Below, piece after piece: positions 25,033 through 41,980 of a stretch of 64,000 bases of DNA. Made by a program: the position numbers and the translations under genes. This DNA comes from Rotaria sp. Silwood1 (Eukaryota > Rotifera > Eurotatoria > Philodinida > Philodinidae): the NCBI GenBank assembly GCA_905250075.1, contig CAJNOP010000027.1, positions 1,408,741 to 1,472,740 of the forward strand. The letters are read 5' to 3'. The notes under the pieces were generated by a model. The model did no database searches. It was not told the origin of the DNA and was given only the letters and a program-made list of their open reading frames with translations. Within the stretch, counting starts at the first letter, position 1; each line of letters opens with the position of its first letter.

Positions 25033-25826
25033 GTTTCAAGTAGTGCCCTGCGGTTCCTATAATTACCCGGGAACCGAACCGGAACCGTCGGTTCCGGTTC
25101 GATTCCGGTTCCCAAAATCGAAAAAAAGCGGTTCCAATTTCGGTTCCCAAAATTTGTTTTAGAAACTGGTGTTTTTACATTGATATAGAAAATACTGAGT
25201 AAGATATTTTTTAATTTCTGTATTCCTTTTTTGAGATTGTTCATGTTTATTATTTCATAAAAAAGTTTGAAAAAATACGATGAAAGATGAAAGAATGAGA
25301 AAACATACTATTATAAAATATGTTCACATGAAATTATTAATATTACAAAGTTTTAAAATAAATCGACTTCATCATTTTCTTCGGAATCATTAGGGTGTGG
25401 ATGTGGGTGTGAGTAGGTGTTGGTGTGGGTATCAGTGGCTGCAGAAATACATGTAGTCTCACTCACAGTAACAGCAACACCCCACCCTTAAGTTCTTATT
25501 GCTTCCAATAATTTATTTTAGGGGTAGCAATTGCTAACTATTGCATTGCTGGCGCGCCGCCTATGGTTTTAAATATAAGCATGAGAAATGCACAAAATGC
25601 ATCACTACACAGGTCATAACCTGTGTCCACATATTATTATGTTGCAGTTGAATAATTTCTTAGCTATCATTAAAAAAGTAGGGTTCCAACGGTTCCGGTT
25701 CCGGTTCCATTCGCTTTTTTTTCACGGTTCCGGTTCCGGTTCCGGGTAATAGAAATTGAAAAAAACCGGTTCCCGATTCGGTTCTCGGTTCCATCTTTTT
25801 TGGAACCGCAGGGCTCTAGTTTCAAG
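25033..25826. mobile_element. Complete non-autonomous hAT-type DNA transposon with 8-bp target duplication
   Basis: The element spans 25041-25818 (778 bp). The left end reads TAGTGCCCTGCGGTTCC; the right end, read inward on the other strand, is TAGAGCCCTGCGGTTCC, a 17-bp terminal inverted repeat with one mismatch. Inside both ends are many GGTTCCGG copies that extend the inverted repeat imperfectly to about 100 bp. The flanks are identical 8-bp copies of GTTTCAAG (25033-25040 and 25819-25826), which fit the hAT target consensus nTnnnnAn, and the ends fit the hAT terminal consensus YARNG. No transposase frame is present, so it must be moved in trans. Its interior holds a telomere-like tract at 25391-25490. 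Confidence 0.9.
25391..25490. repeat. Telomere-like TGTGGG tract and its inverted partner inside the hAT element
   Basis: TAGGGTGTGGATGTGGGTGT continues as GAGTAGGTGTTGGTGTGGG to about 25430, and 30 bases later the complementary sense appears (CTCACTCACAG, AACACCCCACCC). The pair could fold into an imperfect hairpin at the centre of the transposon. Confidence 0.5.
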
Positions 25827-26439
25827 ATAGATTTTCTTAAACAAGACAACTTGAATTTCGCTCAAACATATTTTTTCTACATTTTCTGATGTTATTTAAC
25901 AGTTTTTCGTCAGAACTAATAATATTTATGAAACTAGCTTTAAAAACGCCAATCACCTTGGATTCTCCTCAGACCTTTAATCAGAGATATTATTGTCTCC
26001 TAGTTTTCAAGACATTTTTAATTAAATTGATTTCTTTGCTTAGATCCTGCAGAAAAAAAGCCGATAAAAAAAATGAAACATTCACGAACAGACTGAATTT
26101 TTTATGCGGATTTCAAACATGTTTTGAGTTTTGATTCATCTTTTATCTTTTCTGATTGCAATCTGTTAAATAAAATTAAGCATATAGTTTTGTGGCTCTT
26201 TGATCGTAATTATCATTTCGAATAATATTTAGGTCATTATTCACCAATACCTTAATCGTTTGAGCTGATCTTTTTTACTTACGATAGACTACAGGATAAA
26301 TAGTCGATTGACATATTCTTCTGAGTTCAAAATATTTCGACATGGAGTATTTTCAAGAAAAACGAGTCTGAATCATTCAGAAGTAGCTTTATTTTATTAA
26401 AAAAAAATGGTTCATCGTTAAATTCTACATTATTAATTA

Positions 26440-26950
26440 GCTCATTTTAAACATGATAAACAGTGCTTATTAGATGCAACAAATAATTATTCTCCGAAAA
26501 CAATTTGTATTCAATATGTAGGTATACTTCAATGTCAAAGTGTGACTACTATTGACGATAGATTCCATATACATTCAGATGATCAAATAAAAACTTGTCT
26601 TTGTATCAATAAATATGAAATATGACGATTATTTGATTTAAAAAAAAACTATTGATTCACATTTATCATTCGTTGATTTTTAATATATTCATGTATGAAC
26701 TTTGATTTGATCTTATTTTTTCTTTCAACTAACAATAAAAGAATTAATTGATGATAGAATACCATTTATATAAGATCAACATGTATATAAGACATCATTG
26801 AGTAATATTGAACATTTACTTGCTAATCGCAAAGCTTATCATATTTATTATATTATAAATAATTTATGATACAAAATAAGAACACTTAATCGAATTAAAT
26901 ATTATTTATTAGAAAGAAGAATTCAATTTTTTTAAAACAGATGAAGTAGT
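26440..26950 (+). pseudogene. Decayed protein-coding remnant, family not recognised
   Basis: From about 26455 a frame of some 57 codons reads DKQCLLDATNNYSPKTICIQ and on to a TGA at about 26625. After a gap, coding-like sequence resumes near 26740 (KELIDDRIPF; later SNIEHLLANRKAYHIYYIIN, and LNRIKYYLLERRIQFF) with stops TAA, TGA and TAA in the same frame. Codon choice resembles the real genes of the window, which is why I read it as a broken gene and not random DNA. Confidence 0.35.
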
Positions 26951-29067
26951 TTTCTTTTTTTTTACGTCGACTTAGGTTATTAGTTGATTCGTTCATCGAT
27001 CAATGCTCGCAGCGTAGCAGCAGTATTGAACAAACCATATTTATCTTTCTCTCATTTTTCATGCATCCGTTCATGTGGATAGAAAAAAAGAAATGTAACC
27101 TTGGTCGAAGTTATGCATATAGCAAATATACACTTTAACGTCTAAAAGTAAGTTTATTTAAAAAGAAATATTTATCGTTTCATGGACATCATACAATAAT
27201 TATGTTTTAATATTACACACGTGTTGACTAAATTATGCAAAAAGAAAAAAGAAAACGAATATGTATATCTGAAACGGCTTTCAAATAAAATATCGTTCAT
27301 TTCGATTCTTTATGACATGAGGACTTTTTTTTTTACAATGTCAAATATGCATATGTCTCATTTTTAATGTAAATATATAAATCATTAAGGTGTTATGCTA
27401 CCACAGATATATATATATTAGATACGGTATGTATTACAGATTAAAAAAAAGGATGACAAATTTTTTTATAATATAAAATCAAAAGATTACTGATGAATTC
27501 ATTTGATGTGGAGACAGCTGTTGTCTGTCAACTGTTTAATTATCATTCTATTGTTTGTTACATTGTGCAATTGAATGTGTTAGGGCACGAATGGTTAAAA
27601 GTAGGCGTCAACAGGTGCTCAATTTTTTTTTATACTATGACATCATCTGTCCTTACGGAAATTTCATTATTAAAACTTATTCAAACTCATATTTACGTAT
27701 TCATTGTAGTTGTTATTATTGTCAACATCAACAAACTTACTCTCATGCATATATCGAACCACAAAGAAAGGAATTCTCTTTCACAATATTATTCATTCTT
27801 TCAACAAGTAGGAGTAAGTGTATTTTAAAATAAAAGAGTAAGAAAGATTTGAATAATTAAGTCAATAGAATAAAAAAGCATCAACTATATGTTCATTGAT
27901 AAACACCTACACATTAATGAGTCTTTAAATTTAAACGCTATTTAACACCTACACAAATGTATGTTTTTAGTCTAAACATAGAAGAAAAATTAATTTCATG
28001 TTTATGTTTTTCTTCTTCGGCTTCATCTGCTCCATATCAGATATAGAACGAAGGTATTCAGACAGAATAGACAAAAAATGAAGAAAAAAAAAGAATCAGA
28101 AAAGAAATGATGTAATATAAAAGACATAGAATATGAGTGTAAAAAGAAAGAAAAAGTTTATATCTCTCCTTTTTTTTTCTTGTATAGTTCGCACTGTCGT
28201 ACCATTATCATTGATTATATCAGTGGTATTGTCGGGTTTTTGATGACGATTGTACGCTGTTATCTATAACACTGTCAAAACATCGAAAAAAAAAATGACA
28301 ACATTCATTTTCTTTCTCGTTCGCCTTGAATAACATCAGCAGAATACTAAGTGACGACGACCGTGTGCTTGCTGCCTTTATATCCACGCTCGGTTAGGTA
28401 ACGTGAGCACATATATACAAACTACATGTATGTATGCGACTGTACAAAACAGACGCACGTATATACACATACATATTTCCTTTTTTCTTTCGTCTTCCTT
28501 TTTGATAAACTGGCCTTACAGCAAACATAGAAGTGAGTTAATAAACGAGTCACATTTTTTTTTTTCATTGAACAATCTATTCTTATTGTTACTTTATTGA
28601 CGATAAACAAAGAATAGAAATTTTCAAGATGAACTATTATAATATATGAAGCCAATCCCTATAAGATGTGACAACACGATGTTTTGTCTTTCTTTACTTA
28701 TATATGCTAAGTTGATTTTCCTTTTTCTTTCGTAGATTGTTGGACAAGTATACTTGCCGAGACATTTATTCTTTGTTTAGTCACTACCACCTCAGCCCGA
28801 TAGTCCAATCAATTGAATTATAATTATACAAATGTCTATATTTTGTATAGCGGCGCACAATCGATTGTGTTTTTATTGCTGTCTCTCTGTCGTTCGGGCC
28901 GAATGAGCGACCAGACGGACGACGACCGAGTAGACAGACATATACACATTCACAATTCTTTGTTTGATCGCCTTTTGTGTTATGGTGGTGTCACGAAAAA
29001 TGAGAACGAGAAATAGAGAAAATTTCTTACCACACACACACACACCATTAATGTAGGAAAAAAAGAG

Positions 29068-29114
<47 letters not shown>

Positions 29115-29435
29115 AAAGAATGAGAAAAAGAAATTATTTGACCCTCACATGGTTGTAGTTGAAACCACTATCATCAATAAATTGTCCTTAAAAAGAGATT
29201 TACATATAGATGAAGTCTTTCCAAGGTTCATTTCAAATGGCAAAGATTTACAAACAAATGCGTAGTTATCATTTCTTACAGATGATTTGAATAATTCTCA
29301 AGTCTTTTTTTTTACATTTAGATGTGAATTTTGATCGGTAATAATAACATCATTATTCATATATATATATATATATATATACATACATATACCTACCTAC
29401 CTATATACATACATACATATATATATATTTATATC
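26951..29435. other. Upstream region of the Shark kinase gene
   Basis: AT-rich interval with no firm gene. Two overlapping frames at 27493-27833 have no motif. CpG and GC content rise around 28190-28400 and 28850-28990, which may mark the promoter or an untranslated exon of the kinase gene. An acceptor-like TTTTTACATTTAG at 29321 precedes the start codon by about 115 bases, across a TA-rich stretch. Confidence 0.35.
29032..29110. repeat. CA and GA microsatellites
   Basis: A short (CA)n run at about 29032-29045 and a near-perfect (GA)n run of about 19 units at 29072-29110, followed by poly-A. Both lie upstream of the Shark-type kinase gene. Confidence 0.85.
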
Positions 29436-34798
<5,363 letters not shown>

Positions 34799-35153
34799 GT
34801 ATAAACATTTATTCTATGGTTCCAATTATGCCAAACCGGTTTTTTACCTGTGAACAATTCTATTATTGGCTTTTTCTGTACATTAATACAAAAACCCAGT
34901 AGGATAAAAAAAAAAGAAAAAAAAAATGAAAGAAATCTGTTTTTTTTTGCGGAACGAGTTTGTTTCTTTTTCTTTTTTTGTTTGTGTTCATATTTAATAA
35001 CAAAATATAATAATGAAAGATATTTTGCTATTTTCTTTTAAAATGACACTAAGGGTGATATAAAAAAAAACCCACAACAAAAAAAATTGAGCATTCTTAT
35101 TTTACTTTTTTTTTTAAATAGATATATTAGAAGTTAAAAAATAAAAATTCTGT

Positions 35154-36067
35154 TTATGCACCTTCTGTAAATTCAACATCTCTGTCTAGGTTTAAATATT
35201 GTCTATGTGTATCGTCTGAACTGGATCGACCTACTATTTGCATATTAGTAGTTGGTAAAAGTGTTGCATTTGCATTTATTTCATCAATTTCTCTATTAAG
35301 TGATTCTAAATAAAGTTTATTATGATAAGCTATTCCACTATGAACTAATATCGAGCCCATAACAAGTAAAAGTAAAGCTATTAACACAGATATTAAATCA
35401 TCAAATTGTGTATGCCGACTTAATATAGGTACACGATCCCATAATATCAATGGTACAGCTATAATAATACCAATAATTGAATTTAATGCGTCAGCCATTA
35501 ATGATCTTGAATTAAGTATTTTTGAAAGAATTATTTTAATAATTGATAAAACAGTAAATACACTTATATGAGTTACAGAATAAGCAAGTAAGAGCCAATC
35601 ACCTGTTGGCGCGTGTGGAATAATCATTGATTGTATAGCACGAGATTCAATAGCTAAAAATGAACCGATAAAAAGTGCACCTATAACACAACATACAAGA
35701 TAATCTCGACGTTTAAAGTCATCCATCGTTTGAGCTAGTAATAGAAACGATATTTTATAGAATTTGGTTATTATTTTTTTTTTTTAATTTTTTGTCAATC
35801 TCTACCTTTTAAATGCCAAGCAACAAAACAAATACAAATCGAGTCCATTAATGTATCGATTGAATAGCTTAAACCAACCGATGATTTATCAATCATACAA
35901 TTTATAAATGCTGTCAAACCAAGTATAATATCAAGAATAATTGTAAATACACAAATACGATAAGCAAGTGTTTGATAACGTTTAAATGTTTTATCTCGAC
36001 TAGAATCATCTTCGATAACATTTGCTTGACCAATATTATTTGAATTATTATTATCTAATAATATCAT
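35154..36067 (-). CDS. TMEM163: TMEM163-like membrane protein, two exons
   Basis: Predicted 280 aa, near the 289 of human TMEM163, a zinc-binding vesicle/plasma membrane protein of the cation-diffusion-facilitator superfamily. Exons 36067-35806 and 35734-35154 join in phase 1 (WHLKAQTMDDFKRRDYLVC). About six membrane helices are visible: ICVFTIILDIILGLTAF, IDTLMDSICICFVAW, LVCCVIGALFIGSFLA, LLLAYSVTHISVFTVLSI, SLMADALNSIIGIIIAVPLI and LISVLIALLLLVMGSIL. The Asp residues in SIDTLMDS and MADALNS correspond to the acidic metal-site positions of the family. The frame stays open upstream to an ATG at 36169; I prefer 36067 because the extra 34 residues look like AT-rich leader. It converges with the kinase gene across 355 bp. 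Confidence 0.8.
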
Positions 36068-39000
36068 ATTTTCTTTTCTTTTTTTATTATTATTTACAAT
36101 ACTTTCGTTGCAAATAATATAGCACAATTCGTATATGACTATTATATATAATGATGTATGATCAATCATGCGTATCCCAGCTCACGGTTTGATGTAAAGA
36201 ACGAATACGAGAAAAAAAAATATCTTGTCATTACCAAGTATAATTATGTATGAGAAAGAAAAAACGAAATATTCCAGTATCTATATTCTCTCTTCAACTC
36301 ATTTATTAAGTGGTTGATAAAAAAAAAAATCATCGGAACAGATATTTTATAATATGTGCTTTATTATATTTATGAAACGTATAATTAAAATAAAAACATT
36401 TATTTGCAAACAGATATGAAAATTTTTAACTTTTTAACATCATTTTTTTCCATGTATTTAATAGACTAATAATGAACGACAATTACATTAGTATTTATAT
36501 AGTACAGACATTTGTTTAGTAGTAAATATGTAAGAAATAAATATTAATGAAAAATTGAAAAGGAAAAACATTATTGATGTTTATCAAGAGTAAAAAAAAA
36601 TGATTACTTGAAAACATAACAAACAGTCAAAAAAGAAGTTGTGGTTATGTTTTATAAGTTAGAGTAATTATTTGCTTTATAAAGAGAAAAGACTGATTTA
36701 TATTAATATAGAGAATGTATACAATCTTAGAAAGCACGAAAGAGAAATTACTTAGTTCCGTTCATTATTTTTATAATGAAAAGCGGCAGATAGACAGATT
36801 TATATGTTCTTTTTCAGATTCAAAAGAAATTTTTTTTTATGACTATTCTGATTCCCTATACTACTATCGTAATGAGTCAGGATCTGATTTATTTACAAAT
36901 AAATTAGAATTTCATAGATTAATACAATATTATTGGTAATACGATAGTTGAGCCTTCGATATATTAGAATCTCAATGGAATCTTATCACAAAAAATAAAT
37001 TATTACATATGAAAACTATTAAAAAAAACACCTAGAAATAAAATAAAGCTTTCGCTGGATTCAAATGACATGTTCTGGTGTCTATCCATCTATCTATTTA
37101 TCTATATATATATATGTATGAAAGTTGCTGATTTAATGTTATAGCTGTTCGTCCATTTCTTCATAAAAGACATATTGAGTTAATTATACGATTCTAGTTT
37201 TCAGCTTTCGGCAAAAATTAAATTACAATGCTGTTCATTTTGAAGGTTTTTTGACAGATTCGTAAGTATAGTCGTTGGTAACTTATTTCTATCATTACAT
37301 TGAATATTACTTAACCATATTGGGCAATAAATACATATATATGTATGTATAGTTTATCATTTCTGTTGATCAAAATTACATATGTAAAGCTCATTTGTCG
37401 ATGTATCCGAATTACTGTAAAAAGCAAATGAGTTCATATCCATGACGAAGTTTTGTTAGATGTAATAGTGCGAGTTAGTTTATGTCTAGAGATGATGATC
37501 ACGGTAAGCAGCTGTTATCATTAATGCATTCATTAAATATTTATAAACGTTGAGAAATTGAATAGAAAAGTTGACTAACATCTATTGGATACATTTAATT
37601 GTTCAATAGATAAATTAAATGTATAGTTTTTGTATTGTTTTACTGTTACTATGTAACTAATTTTCAAATAAATAGTTTATATCATTATTCGACAACAATA
37701 TAGTTTATCAATCAATATTGGTTAACATAATCAATATTGTTCATTATGTTATTTTTATTAATACTTATGACTTTCGACTGTCATGAACATATATAAGTAC
37801 ACATCCGATTATTCGTTTATCTATCTTTTTCTCAACCGGATGTCGAAACTCTCCCGGAAGCGACATACATAGCAGGGCATGCTCCCATATATTTTACGCC
37901 TAATTTAATTCGCATCATCAAACTAAACATAATAACGATGTATGATAGGAAAAAAAAAGCAAAAAATATAGCAAAGTTATTATTAGTTGGTTCGCACTTC
38001 TTTTTCTTTTATTTCTAATGATTGTATACATAGTTGTAGGGTATAGATCTAGTTGTTGTGGATGTGTGCTATAAAACAAATGATGCTACGGGTATATTAG
38101 TAAAGAAAAGAGAGCGACATGTGTTGATGCATATATATATATATATTAGAAGTGCTTGCATGCATTCAAGAACAATCGTCGATCAGCGACGGCAACAGCA
38201 AGAGCAATAGTAGTAACGGCTGCAATGCACGACACTGATAAGTATTGCCAATTGTAATTGTCATTCTTTTTTTCTTCGTCGTTGTCGCATTCGTTCTTTC
38301 GTCGTTTCTTGCCTTTCTTTTACATTCTTTCTTCAGTTTTTTCCGCTGCTACTTCATTATCTCGAGAGACATACAAAGAATAGAATGAACTAGCATCAGA
38401 ATAAACTGTTGAGTTCATTTATTCATTGAGAATCACATACAACTTACGGGAACTAACTTACATAGAATATGGATATATATATATATATATATATATAACG
38501 TGCTGTTTTGAAATGGATAGTTAGATGGAAAGCAGAAAATTTCTTTTCTTGTGTGTGTGTGTGTTGTTTTCTCTCTCTCCAATCTTGAGAGGTTTGACTC
38601 GAACTCTGTTTCCGGTATTGCATACTAATAGAAATGAAGGAGCTGAATAGAAAGAAAAAACGAGCGTGGTACATGGATAGTGCTTTATATATACAAAGGC
38701 TTATTACGGTGTTCCAGATTTTTCTCGTTTCGACGTGCAACAAACACAATAAAACACAAAAAAGTAGTTTATTAAAAAGACTCTTGTAAGTTTTGTTTAT
38801 TAGAAAATGATTTTTTTCTTCTTTTTTTTGGTACTTCAGCATAGTCTAATTATACGAAGCTTGCCTGTCTCTCTCTCTCTCTCTTTCTGATGTTTCCTTC
38901 TATCATCACTTGTCGACAACATTCTTTTCTTTCTTTTTTTTTTCCTCGTTTTTTTTTTGCTCTTTAGTAATCTAGATGATAGTGATGTTGCCCGAGTCAA

Positions 39001-39262
39001 TCATGTCAATGACGTTGCATGTTGACGTAACTCTTGGTTTTCTTACTATCTATCAATCGCGCCATATTTTTTAGATGTGATGAGCCCAAGGCTTTTATTA
39101 TTTTCGTATGGTTGCCGCGAATATGTGATGACACATATCCATGTAGTTACTAACAATAACATTTTATTCACTGTGGGTAAGTCTATTAGTCTAGGAGAAA
39201 AATAAAATATGTTACAACATAGAATAATAACATATGCTTTATTTCCATAGATTGAAGTTAAT
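36068..39262. other. Intergenic region between divergent TMEM163-like and syntrophin genes
   Basis: About 3.2 kb. The open frame at 36715-36939 (74 codons, Tyr/Asp rich) has no recognisable family and is probably chance. CTAT and TA microsatellites lie near 37085-37115 and 38470. From about 38140 to 38400 G+C rises (GGCAACAGCAAGAGCAATAG, CGTCGTTGTCGCATTCG), which could be the syntrophin promoter or a first untranslated exon. An acceptor-like TTTCCATAG at 39250 lies 12 bases before the start codon. Confidence 0.4.
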
Positions 39263-41394
39263 ATGCATGATCGTCATCAATCATATCCAATCGAAGTTCT
39301 TTTTGAAGATCATGTAACATTGAGTGATGGTCGTTCTAAACCTCATCTTGTTTTACTTCAATTAACATCGGAGACACTTATCGTTCGACGCCTTAAAACA
39401 ACTCAAGTATCATCAATTAATAATAAACAAGTTCAAACAATAGTACCACGTAATGTTACTCTTAAAAGACATCCAACAACCCATTCACTTGGCTTTTCAA
39501 TTAAGGGTGGTTGTGATACGGGTAAACAAACTAGCAAAAAAAGAATTTATTGATTATATTTTTTATAGTTTTTTTCATTTTTGATTAACAGGTTTTCCAG
39601 TTCTTATTTCTCGTGTTGTTTATACAAATGCACATTTATTACATGTTGGTGATGCTATTTTATCTATTAATAATGAAAATATATCGACTTTAACTCATGA
39701 TGAAGTCATTACTAAATTACGAGATGCATCCGGTGATCAAGTTAATTTAACTGTTCAATATATGAATGATATGGCTCCATATTTACATTCAACAACAGGA
39801 ACAGCAAGATCATCATTATCATCAGTAATACCAACAGTACAGACTAGTTTTACATTACCCACACCATCGTCTGTTAGAATAAGGCGACAACAAAATCGTA
39901 TGTCAGCTGAATATCCTTCGAGATATCATCGACCGGGTAAACAACAGCAACGTTTATCATTAATGCTTTCCAATCAACAAAAAGTAAGAGTGAATCATTG
40001 TTGAGAATGTTTCAAATAACAAAATAGACATAAGAATATGTCATGAAATCTATACAATGAATAGCAGACAAAGAATGCACTACATTAAACGTATATCTGT
40101 ATTCTATGCATTCTTATTCTAGAATGATGAATAGAAATATGTAATATATTATTGTAGTTTCCGCATAAATTACTTAGACAATATAAGATAAATAAAAGAA
40201 TCATTGTTGCAGAACAAAAATGATTATAAACATTGAAAGAAAATAAATACATTAAGTATAATTATTTGTTTTCAGGATACCGATGATTATGAATTACTTA
40301 GTCGATTACTATTATGTGAAAATGAAAATGAACGATGTCGACATCAATTAGAAGAATTTGCAAAAGAACAACAAGAACAACAGCAACCGCAACAGCAGCA
40401 GCAACAACAACAACAAACAGAACCAATTACTACATTAATAGATGAAGATGATGAAGATAATTCGACAATCGATTATGTTTCAGTACAAGAATATTCTCTA
40501 CTTTATGCATATGTTACTCAATATATAACTAGTACAGACAAATTACGTACTAATTCTTTTCAATTGCATACTCTAGATGGTTCTCAATCGGGAATAATTA
40601 TAAATGATACATCTATTCAACAACGTTTGTGGATATCACGTATTAATACAATTATACATAATCTAACAACACGTACATTAAATGAACTTAATCAAACATT
40701 ATTACCGAGTGAACAAGTACTTTATGCAACTTGGATACATGAACGTGTAACAAATATTAATCAAAATCGTTTACCAGAATGGAAACCTATATTTATTGTA
40801 TTAAAAGGTAGTGATTTTTATATATTTGATGATAATAAACCACCACCATTATGTGCATATGATTTTATATGTTGTTCACGTATATATCCAATTGTTGAAA
40901 TACTTCTTGAAATAATATCATCAAAATATTTAATTGATGAAAGACAATATTGTTTTACATTAACATTATCAAATGATTTAATAACTACATGTCGTTATTT
41001 AAATTTTGAAACAAAAAATGAATTAGATGAATTTTTATCAAATTGGCAACGTTCATTATACATGTCTGTTTATGCACTTAAAAATCGTGCATTTGGTTGT
41101 ATGTATCAAGGACAAATATGTCGTTTAATTATTGATATAAATAAAGGTTTTGAAATGTATAATAATGAAACAAATATAATTCTATGGTCATTTACATTTG
41201 AACAATTACAATCAAGTTCTGATAATGGACGAGATAAAATTTATTTTGAATTTAAACGTGATTCAATATCAAATGATAATGAACCAACAATACGTATTGA
41301 AGTACAATGTCAACATTTAAAAATATTGATTCATGTGATTAATGCATTTTTAACAATAAAATTAATTGGGAAACGAGATAATACGATTGATTAA
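39263..41394 (+). CDS. SNTG: Gamma-syntrophin-type scaffold protein, three exons
   Basis: Membrane-associated adaptor of the dystrophin complex. Predicted 589 aa from exons 39263-39521, 39592-39983 and 40276-41394. Residues about 70-150 form a PDZ domain (TLKRHPTTHSLGFSIKGG, FPVLISRV, HVGDAILSINNENI, DQVNLTVQYM). A linker and a Gln run (from about 40381) lead to the PH-like half (NSFQLHTLDGSQSGIIIND, LWISRINTIIHNLT) and the syntrophin-unique region (EQVLYATWIHERV, QYCFTLTLSNDL, IILWSFTFEQLQSSSDNGR). Order and sequence match SNTG1/2 better than alpha/beta syntrophins, and the length is near the human gamma forms. All splice sites are canonical. Confidence 0.88.
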
Positions 41395-41980
41395 GGAAAA
41401 TATTTCCAGTGATGTTTTGTGTCTTCTTTTTTTTTTCTGTAACAAATAATTTTATTTTTTACAAATAATTATAATGAAAATATATATATATATATACAGT
41501 TGTGGTGTTATGGGTTACAAAACGAATGTTTTATTATTCCAGAATTTCAATAAAAAAAAACCGTTTTGATCTTAATATAATATAGTTTTTGATTAATTAT
41601 AGTTTTATCAGCTTTCAATAGATAGTTTGATGTTGTCCTATTAACTAATAATGTATCAATCAAAATTTACCAATCGTAGTTTTTTGTGAACTTTACACAT
41701 TAGGAGTTTTCTATATTCTTGCATCTCTATCCTGATATTTTGAGTTAGAAATCAAAACTGCTTCAATATTATACATATATTTACAAAATATGTTTTTTCA
41801 ACTGTTTCTAATAAGATTTAGATGCATATAAACAACTCCCCTGCCGTCGTATCCGATTCCATCAGACAGCATTTTAATGATAATATTACGAAGGATGTGA
41901 TTTTTCTACATAAAAACAACAATGACATAACAAGAACAAGAAAAATTAATTTACAAATCAATGGAAAATGTACAAATAAA

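Noticed and set aside
27493..27833. Two overlapping plus-strand frames of 111 and 92 codons.
   Set aside because: They compete in different frames over the same DNA and neither has a recognisable motif.
36715..36939. 74-codon frame between TMEM163-like and syntrophin genes.
   Set aside because: Tyr/Asp/Ser-rich, unrecognised, no neighbouring exons.
40381..40425. CAG/CAA run considered as a microsatellite.
   Set aside because: It is an in-frame Gln run in syntrophin exon 3 and is described there.
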